Source: Oasisia sp. SBJ-2009
Lineage: Eukaryota > Annelida > Polychaeta > Sabellida > Siboglinidae
Length of the DNA stretch: 64,000 nt
Assembly: GCA_964017155.1 (NCBI GenBank)
Contig: OZ024867.1
Coordinates: forward strand, 18,259,589 to 18,323,588
Direction: 5' to 3'
Made by a program: the position numbers and the translations under genes. Each line of letters opens with the position of its first letter. Within the stretch, counting starts at the first letter, position 1. Below the pieces are notes generated by a model. It was not told the DNA's origin, did not search any database, and was given only the letters and a program-made list of their open reading frames with translations. This document shows positions 56,494 through 64,000 of this stretch, piece by piece.

Positions 56494-58396
56494 TCATTGA
56501 TTGAAGGCATTTCTATTACACACCAATATCACATGTTCATACCCTACCATGATGTCAAACAACAGTATGTTTGTTGTCATGCCGTATTTCAGATTATTGA
56601 AAATGACCGTGGCCGAGCGAAAGGACACAGATGCGCTACAACTAGGGGAATTCACCTTTTGATTTCGAAGTCTCCTGCTTCTCCTGACCTTGAAAAATGC
56701 ATTATTTGCCAAAAGGGCAAGAAATTCGAGCGACTTCATAGTGGGGAAAATGGGAGCAAACGTTGAAGGATGACATTGTTAACAAACTGATCAAGCTACA
56801 TAACTTCGTTAATAAGCAGCTTGCAGGTGACGAAGTGTATGTGCGTCTGCTTCAGGCTCTCTCGAATGGTGATCGTTACTACAAGGAGTTTCGCAACGAG
56901 CGATTTGTCGAGAAGAAGTGCAAACTCTCCGTCACCACCATAAAACGAAACCTACCTCGACTCGGTGATTAATCGCCCTTCGATCGGCCAATTCCTTCCG
57001 CTGTTGTTTCCCAGAAGATGCTAGCTGCTGCTCAGCGTGATATCGACATTTTAAAAGAGCGGGGCTTGTCGCTGGAATCAATCTACTCTCATGACATCCT
57101 TCTATCTCCCGTCATCTTTGAGAAGCATCTAGCTTAAGAAGGTATGGCCTTCCCATGTGCAGCTGTCATATTAGACTTCATAGGACTAAAATCCGTTCAT
57201 TCCCAAGTCTGTCTTCGTTTCGGACATGTGTGCTATCTGCAGGTCAATCTGTTTGTTTCAGAACCAGCTTTCATGTTATTTTTGACAGTTACCTGGAAAC
57301 TTCAGTCAAAGAGGGTGAGAGAATTCGGCACACAGCGGGTACTGGAGCTGTTGATGTGGCATTGATAGGTCCAGAAGTCCCCATACCCCAAAAAGTGGTA
57401 AAGTTCTGGGCATCACCAAGTAACAAAACTAAATTACAGCTTCTCACTAGCCACTGCCACTGAACAACACTCGCAACTTCCCATCATTCTCAGTGGATGC
57501 ATTGCTGATGATGAAGTTATCCCAGTTGAGCTGATTCATCCAAAGAGGTAAGAGGATACCCAAATGCCTCACGGTATCATTATTGATGGGCTGACGGGCC
57601 GTGTAAAAGAGGCAGATGATAGGCTGGTGCTTCGTTGTGCATGGGAGGTGGCCCGAGGCCGTAAGCGGCTCCTAGTGATATATGATGACACATATACAGT
57701 GGTAATGTTTTTGCGTGTTATCACTGACTGGCGAGAACGTGGTCTGCTTGAGCTGTGGGTTGTGTTTGGCTCTGGCGAGCACAGAAGACACCTGCCACTG
57801 CACATTCTTGCTGCAAGACTTGGCCCTAGTTTATGCAGGGTACTAGTGAAGGTACATGTGCTTACAGGAGAAGATGCTCTAAGCAAAATTGGGACAACAC
57901 ATGCCATATTTGCCTGTGAGTCGGAGAAATTCCTGATATATTCCGCTGAGTCCCATGATTTCAATGATGAATTAGCGGAAAAGGTAGAGGAATACCTCGT
58001 TTGCGTGTGAGCCAGCGCTGGACGTAAGACACCGTCTAAACATTTGACTAGCTCTGGCTTGAACATCACATTAAAGTTGCTACCCCAAAGCCTGTAGCAC
58101 AACTGCCACCCACGTCAAATGTCATTCGGGCACATATCCAGCGGGCATTTTACGTTGTATATAATGTGCTTAATCTACTGGATGATCGTAGGCCTGTTCT
58201 AGATCCTACCAATCATGGTTGGATTTGTGACGATTGGCCCCTTTGACTTGTGAAAGGTATGAAGCCTTTACCAGCTGCAATGCTTACTCTGTGCAGATGT
58301 TACGGTAAATGTGCTACCAAATCGTGCCGGTGTGCAAAAGCTGGACTTATGTATGGCATTTTGTCACAAATCAAAGGTATTCGAATGTCAAAATAA
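56494..58396 (+). pseudogene. LTGxD/Cys-rich transposon protein (unnamed superfamily)
   Basis: Pieces in order: CIICQKGKKFERLHS (56692; zinc-binding-like CxxC) and KLIKLHNFVNKQLAGDEVYV; SLESIYSHDILLSPVIFEKH (57070); IFDSYLETSVKEGERIRHTA and VPIPQKVVKFWASPSNKTKL (57280-57430); PIILSGCIADDEVIPVELIH (shifted); EADDRLVLRCAWEVARGRKR; LLVIYDDTYTVVMFL (57671); VFGSGEHRRHLPLHILAARL; VHVLTGEDALSKIGTTHAIF (57852-57911); HIQRAFYVVYNVLNLLDDR (shifted, about 58135); and the tail LCRCYGKCATKSCRCAKAGL (58289-58348). Related proteins are abundant and uncharacterised in marine invertebrates. DDT...LTGxD recalls XPG/FEN-type nucleases (inference). At least five shifts or stops, so inactive. Confidence 0.7.
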
Positions 58397-59239
58397 TTAG
58401 AGTGACTTGCACGTGTGGCATACCGACAAGGAAGAAATCGATAAAACCCCTGACCATCGTAGTTTAAGCTCACATTTTACTAAATTCATTTGATTAGGGG
58501 CCATATAAGAGGAATGTTTCTAATTGCGCACGCTACACCGCGCTATATGAGTAATTTGAGGAGCCAATCAGCGGGCGGAGTTAGCACTTTGCTCAAGCTC
58601 CCCTGAAAATAGTGGCGGAAACCACACTTTACTGCACTCTTAACCACATTCGTGTCTCTTACCTTTTTGTATGAGCAAAGTTGTATCAGGCGTTGCGCGA
58701 CTCAAAAAATAATTATAATCATTGTGCTCATTGCTCATCTCCTAATCGGGATTACCTAAATACATCTATTATATATGATGAAGTTACATGTTGTATCATG
58801 GAGTAATTTGTATTATTATTAAAAACAACTGTTTATAAAACAAAAATGTCGAATACACTCATTATTTATTTGTCTCCCAAATTACATCAAACGATATTTA
58901 TTGACTAGGAAAGTCTAAATTTAGTCATTTATACGTCTAAGCACTTTTTGAGTTATGACCGTAAATAAATTTGACCTTGTTGCTAAGGCGGCCATCTTGG
59001 ATTGTTGTGACCTTGACCTCAGACTCCACCAAAACCCCGCTTAATCAATGGTAAGCCTTGAGTTAGTCGGGCAAGGCACGCCATTCTTCCGTCTAGGTAA
59101 AAAAGAATTATCAGTACAGAACAGGGGATAATTTCATATGGTTTCAATGAGCAGCCATTTTGGATTATCGTATCCTAGATCTTAGACATCAGTGATGCCC
59201 TCGATGGCCAAAGGAACAACATTTACTTGTAGAGAAAGA
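58397..59239 (+). other. transposon 3' region, non-coding
   Basis: Between the Cys-rich tail and the right TIR. It has phrases such as AAGGCGGCCATCTTGGAT (about 58985) and GAGCAGCCATTTTGGATTAT (about 59150), similar to the GGCGGCCAT words in the TIRs. Confidence 0.4.
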
Positions 59240-59752
59240 CACATGAATATCCCTCGGTGATAGAATAAATATTTCTTGAGTTACGGAAATAATGGTGTTT
59301 GACAGGAGCGATTCTGTAAAAATGGCGATAATTTAGAGGTTGAAGGTCAGCAATACAACCGTTGACATCGCTATCCACCAAGCTATCCAGCAACGTTAAC
59401 AGAATTGCTCTATGTGACATATTTATTTTTAGATATAGTGACATTTGTCTTGACGACCGCCATCTTTACAAAATGGTGTATATCGGGTCCAAAAATAAAA
59501 TATTTGAAATCCTTGTCCCATACAACATAGATATACATACCACAACTATTGTTATATATGACGTAGTTGGTAAGGTACGGGGAAATAGAAGTTGGCGGCC
59601 ATCTTTAAAAATGGCCTTCCCCGCGTTATGTCCAGTTTTTGAAATTTCCACCTAGTAGAATTTTAAAGCCATATGTATATATTACTCAAATCAGCAGTCA
59701 AATTTTCTCAAGTACGAAATGTCTACGGGCCTATAGCGCAGGTCCAGGACTA

Positions 59753-60352
59753 ATAATGGGTTACTGGGTGCCGATACTATGTGTTGACCGGTCGCTGGCA
59801 CAGGGCATGCTGCACCTAACCAGTTATCCAGCTTGATCCGCTGGGCGTGACATTATACGTCAGTGCCCTCTTATGACTACAGGTATCCACCACGGTTACA
59901 CATGTACAATTATATGATGTTTGTCAGGTGTGTTTTATTATATTTCAAGTTGTGAGTTATTGGAAAATATATATGTGACAAATATCTTCAATATTTTCGT
60001 CAACATTAATAAGTGTTATTAAATTGGCAGCGAAACGTTTGGTCTTGTTAACCTTTTTATATTTATTTCGTACTCATCTGCATACAGTAGCAGTAAAAGT
60101 AGTGCCTAGTTATAGCAAACACTGTCGATCACAACACATCACAGTCGAACTTCAAAGAAAATACTAACTACGCTCGCAACATAAGCAAGTAAGCAACCTG
60201 GCGATCTGACGAAAAACTGAAACTAAAACGTGATTTGTAGATTTATAAATTGCACAGGCATTAGATTGAATTAGAAACATTACGAATAGGTTGAAAAACA
60301 ACAGTCCAAAATAAACGATTTTTTTATTAAATGGTTGACGTACGCATAACAG

Positions 60353-60410
<58 letters not shown>

Positions 60411-60447
60411 GTATATAATACGTTTATATGCATACATAATATATGTT

Positions 60448-60510
<63 letters not shown>

Positions 60511-62105
60511 TAATTATAATACATATATATAGTATTGATATCAATATACATAATATACATATGTATATGTGTGTAATATATTATATATAAACATATTATA
60601 GTTGTTATACATACTAAACTAAATTAGAAGTATTTATATCTAATTAATGAAAGTTTGTTAAACAACGATTTAAAATGGTATTGCTAATTACCACATATTA
60701 TGGGAAAGATACAATTTCATGTGTTGAGTAGACGTAGCAGACTTGTAAGGCGCTATGCCCTTTTCAAACAAAAACACATAGTAACTGTATTTACAATATA
60801 TCCTACAAAGTAATAGTAATGAGCATAGCACTGTGATAAATATTTACAAATAAAAACCTAATGTTCAGTGATTGAGTCTGTTTTGTAATTGGTTTTAATG
60901 GTTACCTATATAACAATAATAATAAAGCTTTATTATTATATCTCAACTTGCAGCTACATTATATAGTTTTGCACATTGTAACAAGACAATATTTGTAATA
61001 ACGATTATTTCCTGATAGCATAAACTAATGAAAGTTAATGTGCTCATATCTTCTACTGATCAGTTATTTGAATATAGCTGCGCATGTGCAATTTACGTGT
61101 TTCTGCTCATATTTAAATCAGTATAATTATATTAAATGTCATCAGCTGTTGTTAAAGGGAATAAGAACGCGTAATTCTTGAATTCGTATTATAGTACATG
61201 TTTTTAATATATTTCGATCACCACAAAGCAAAAATAAAATAAATAAATGAATTACAATGTTCATACTTAATGGAATGCCAGTGACCTCTTTCGAATACGC
61301 ATATTTTCGCGGCGCTTTTTGGATGTCCAGTTGTGGCGTCAGACAGGACACATAATGGCATCAGGCGCACTGTTTCTTTCCATTCAAGGATAACTTTTGA
61401 GTCGAAACGAGCGTCAAAATGAATTATATTATTGTGCGACATTCCGATGTACTATAAACCCTGGTTTCCATATGGAACACACGATTATCTTTAGATTCCT
61501 TACAATTAAATTCTTGTAGAAATGTTGAGGCCAGTTGCTTCCCGGAAGCCTGTCTGAGCTTCGAGATCGCCGCAATCTTCGGTTTGTTTTCAAAGTTATT
61601 ATTCTATCGATTGCAGCCGCCGTGCCATGATACATTTCAGGACAAATATACTACAAACAGATTTAACGTAATAAAGAAACGTTATATATCAACTAAGCAT
61701 AATCATTAGCCTATGTGTGAAGGATGAGTTGTATGTTTAACATAACACTTTAAATCGGGGAGTAGTATCACGGTTGTTACATTGGCTCAACTGGTAGACG
61801 CCTTTGCTAGGTGTGTTCGGTTTTACAATCGGAAACCACTTTTTGTGTAAAATTTCACAAGACATAGTTATACATGGAATTAAAAAGCAAGATATAGTAA
61901 TAATAATTAATTTGTTTAATTATGCATATTCGTTAGTTATAATTATACGATTACCATATTTTCATCTTCGTCGCGAATAAATAATTACTACAACAATTAA
62001 AACACAAGCAGTACATCATTAAATATGTTATTGATTTAAAATGATTTGGTTTATAATTATTATTTAGTGAAAGCATAAACAACTGTGTAAAAAACATGAA
62101 TGGGT
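59753..62105. other. AT-rich sequence, no supported gene
   Basis: It includes (AT)n runs at 60355-60405 and 60452-60502. No PMT exon and no element coding sequence was seen. Confidence 0.5.
60355..60502. repeat. two (AT)n runs
   Basis: Near-pure AT dinucleotides at 60355-60405 and 60452-60502, separated by a TATG-rich 46 bases. Confidence 0.95.
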
Positions 62106-62111
62106 TTATGT

Positions 62112-62182
62112 CAGGTACGAACCTGGTCCTTCCGAATGTAAAAGGGATTGCAAATAGCGAATGTTTTTACCAACTGAGCATT
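62112..62182 (-). pseudogene. tRNA-like remnant (SINE head or tRNA pseudogene)
   Basis: On the minus strand TGCTCAGTTGGTA (A box, 62180-62168) is followed by AGGTTCGTACCTG (B box, about 62125-62113). The distance is slightly longer than in a tRNA, and the acceptor stem does not pair, so it is not a functional tRNA gene. Confidence 0.4.
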
Positions 62183-62423
62183 GCATACCAGCGGGATTCG
62201 GGTCCCGGATTTAACGTGTTAGTTAAATTTACAATTCCTCTTTCATACATCGGCATACTATTGCTATTAATGTACTATATCACATTTCTGTCCGAACTTA
62301 AATGTTTGTAATGTATGTCCTTGCATGGGTTATATTCCGTGGGCTACATACATGGCATGGCCTAGAATGGCCTACAAAGGCATGTACATGTACATGGCCT
62401 AGAAAACATGGCTTAGAAAGACA

Positions 62424-63170
62424 TGTGTTTGAGGCGTGAAAATTGCCGATGCTGGATTCGTCGGCGGTGTGGCTGGCTGGTGCTATTTCAAAGCAATCGG
62501 ATGAATATACCTGGACAAGGCTTAGTGTACAATCCCAAGAGAAATGACGATGGCAACATTGAGGTGGATGAGAATCCCAGAGGTGAAAGTCAGTATGGTG
62601 GAGGGGACACACAATCTACTCTTTGTGGCCTCGTAGGCCACAAAGAGTAGATTGTGTGTGGACCAGGGTTGGCCGGAGAGTTCAGATGTTGGCCTGACAC
62701 AGGGAGCGCCTTGCGCCCTCACTTATTTAATGCTGTGGTGGAACTGATAAGCAGAAAGAAGTACGCAGATGGCCTGGCAGTAGTAGCGGATGGGGAAGCA
62801 GATCTCCAAGAACAGCTGAAAATAAGCTTGGACAAGACGGAGGTAATGTGGGTGGGATATACTATGAAAAACCTGGAAAAAGACCTGGATGGGAAGAAAC
62901 GTAACCAAAACCATGGAAGATTGGACGAATTGGAATCGATGTTGGAGTGCAGGACCGTTTTATGAAGAAATTAGTGAGGAGAAGGTTGAAACAGGCCGGA
63001 CATGTGGAAAGAATGGGAAATAAAACATTGCCAAAGAGAGCAGATGCCCAAAACATGGATGGAAGAAGGAGGCGAGGGAGATCGAGAAAGCTTAAAAGAG
63101 ATATTTGGAAAGAGTGTGAGGAGAATAGAGAACAACAGCAAAATATGGAAGTAGTTGGTGACTAAAAATT
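62424..63170 (+). pseudogene. RTE-like LINE reverse transcriptase, internally deleted
   Basis: HLFNAVVELISRKKYADGLA keeps the active-site stretch (YADD altered to YADG), then VVADGEADLQEQL, SLDKTEVMWVG and LEKDLDGKKRNQ. The frame then skips the connecting region and resumes with FMKKLVRRRLKQAGHVERMG, KTLPKRADAQNMDGRRRRGR and KLKRDIWKECEE, the usual RTE C-terminus. The stretch before 62660 reads KSKQSDEYTWTR-like on other frames and is interrupted by a perfect hairpin. Confidence 0.7.
62607..62659. repeat. perfect 25-base inverted repeat with 3-base loop
   Basis: The left arm 62607-62631 (ACACACAATCTACTCTTTGT...) and right arm 62635-62659 are exact complements around CGT. Confidence 0.95.
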
Positions 63171-63224
63171 GAGAACGCAGTGATGGAAAAGTGAAGAGAG
63201 GAATGAAAAGACGCAGATGTTGTA

Positions 63225-63515
63225 CAAGTCTTTGTACTACCATCTTTACGCAGTCTCAAAGATAAGACATTGTCTTACTACCGAAGCCTGTAAGACACAT
63301 GCCCATGCCATAGTGATATCGCGGCTGGAATACGGCACTCATTATTAAGTTGCAGATGGCGCAAGCGAAAGGTAGCGAAAATACCAGCATATTACTCCGA
63401 TACTGATTAAATTGCACTGGCTTCCGGTGTGTTGGCGTGTCCAGTATAAATTACTAATACTTGTGTTTTCTGTCATGCGCGAGCTTGCACCAAAATACAT
63501 TAAATTCGCATCTTC
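63225..63515 (+). pseudogene. L2/CR1-like LINE C-terminal fragment
   Basis: Reads YHLYAVSKIRHCLTTEACKT-like, HAIVISRLEYGTH and YHQHITPILIKLHWLPVC-like, then WRVQYKLLILVFSVMRELAP. The HWLPV...Y motif is the C-terminal landmark of L2/CR1-type LINEs. Both the polymerase core and the end are gone. Confidence 0.65.
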
Positions 63516-63740
63516 CAATGAGAGTGTTGTGGGACACTCTGATAATAATGTATTTCATGAATCATTAATATTATTAGTACTATTTTGTATAACAATTTTT
63601 GCTTGATTAATTTCGGTGTTATCATTTTATTGTATAATAATTATAATGGTTTACTATTTAAACTAACCTTATCTATTTATATTTACGCAATTGATTACTA
63701 TCTTAGAAACAATATCCTATATCTTAATTACTTGGTATGT

Positions 63741-63787
<47 letters not shown>

Positions 63788-64000
63788 ATATATATATATA
63801 TATATATTGTTCGTAAGATAGTAATGCTTACTTGCTCCTCCTTACTTGCGCTGTTGTTACGGAATTCGTTCATGTGCATGTATATAATATGATTGAATAA
63901 GTTCAGACGTGTCTGTTTATGCAACAACAGAGGAAGAACAACAGCAATCAGATAGTATGGTTGGTGCGCAAGGTGCAGAGAGTGAAGGAGGCATACATAC
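63516..64000. other. AT-rich sequence with (AT)n at 63752-63807
   Basis: No gene; ATAC and AT microsatellite only. Confidence 0.5.

Larger units (their letters stand above)
55312..59750. mobile_element. 4.4-kb long-TIR DNA transposon with a transposon-protein relic
   Basis: The ends are inverted copies for about 515 bases (55312-55828 and 59240-59750). GTCCAGGACCTGCCCTATAG on the left pairs with GTCCTGGACCTGCGCTATAG read from the right; then GCCCGTAGACATTTCGTACT, TCTACTAGGTGGAAATTTCA, AAGATGGC(G/C)(G/A)(T/C)CG and GCTGGATAGCTTGGTGGATA occur on both. It is flanked by TA; because the site reads TAATA on both sides the duplication could be 2, 4 or 5 bases. The single gene region (56494-58396) lies between the arms. 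The clean structure and similar arms suggest a fairly recent insertion. Confidence 0.85.

Noticed and set aside
61790..61855. tRNA-like phrase GGCTCAACTGGTAGACGCC
   Set aside because: A-box-like only; no acceptable B box at the right distance and no stems.
62096..62311. 71-codon frame with a hydrophobic end (YIGILLLLMYYITF)
   Set aside because: Overlaps a tRNA-like remnant, ends in AT-rich sequence, and has no family features.

Overview
This window looks like non-coding-rich nuclear DNA of an invertebrate animal. Coding signal is split into short exons with GT/GC...AG borders. Most of the rest is decayed, nested transposable elements. Microsatellites are long, (AT)n and (ATGT)n. There is no bacterial operon structure. 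The element mix (APE-type L2/CR1-like and RTE-like LINEs, one with a 2A-like motif; a DIRS-type tyrosine-recombinase retroelement; tRNA-derived SINEs; long-TIR DNA transposons), together with a phosphoethanolamine methyltransferase gene, suggests a marine invertebrate such as a hemichordate, lancelet, echinoderm or mollusc. I cannot name the species.

The one confidently recognised host gene is a phosphoethanolamine N-methyltransferase (PMT) on the + strand. Four exons (35597-35771, 36316-36471, 50501-50637, 54720-54865) join in a single frame and rebuild most of the N-terminal SAM-dependent methyltransferase domain. Intron 2 is 14 kb and packed with transposons. Intron 3 appears to use a GC donor. 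The first coding exon and the C-terminal half are not in view. A possible terminal exon of another gene sits at 1-132, with a polyadenylation signal at 189-194.

Layout. 1-5.4 kb: gene end, a small TIR element, a solo long TIR, RTE-like and LINE ORF1 fragments. 6.0-17.0 kb: one LINE split by a 7.4-kb block. That block holds a foldback-like element (8994-12226) and an L2-like LINE with a 2A-like motif. 17.0-21.0 kb: LINE fragments and an L2-like LINE carrying a tRNA-Gly-derived SINE. 21.9-26.5 kb: a DIRS-type element on the minus strand, interrupted by a TIR element and a solo LTR. 26.7-29.5 kb: minisatellite and a 0.66-kb direct duplication. 29.8-35.2 kb: three more LINE fragments and a second small foldback-family array. 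35.6-54.9 kb: the PMT gene and its intronic elements. 55.3-59.75 kb: a 4.4-kb DNA transposon with ~515-bp inverted repeats. 60-64 kb: AT-rich sequence and two LINE remnants, one holding a perfect hairpin.

The most unusual system is a family of long-TIR elements whose ends read TA-GTCC. The 55.3-kb copy and an inverted-repeat unit inside the intron-2 element (about 47.1-49.9 kb) carry relics of the same protein: a DxD-like stretch, an LTGxD...GT motif and a Cys-rich tail. No element looks intact; every long coding region has stops or frameshifts.
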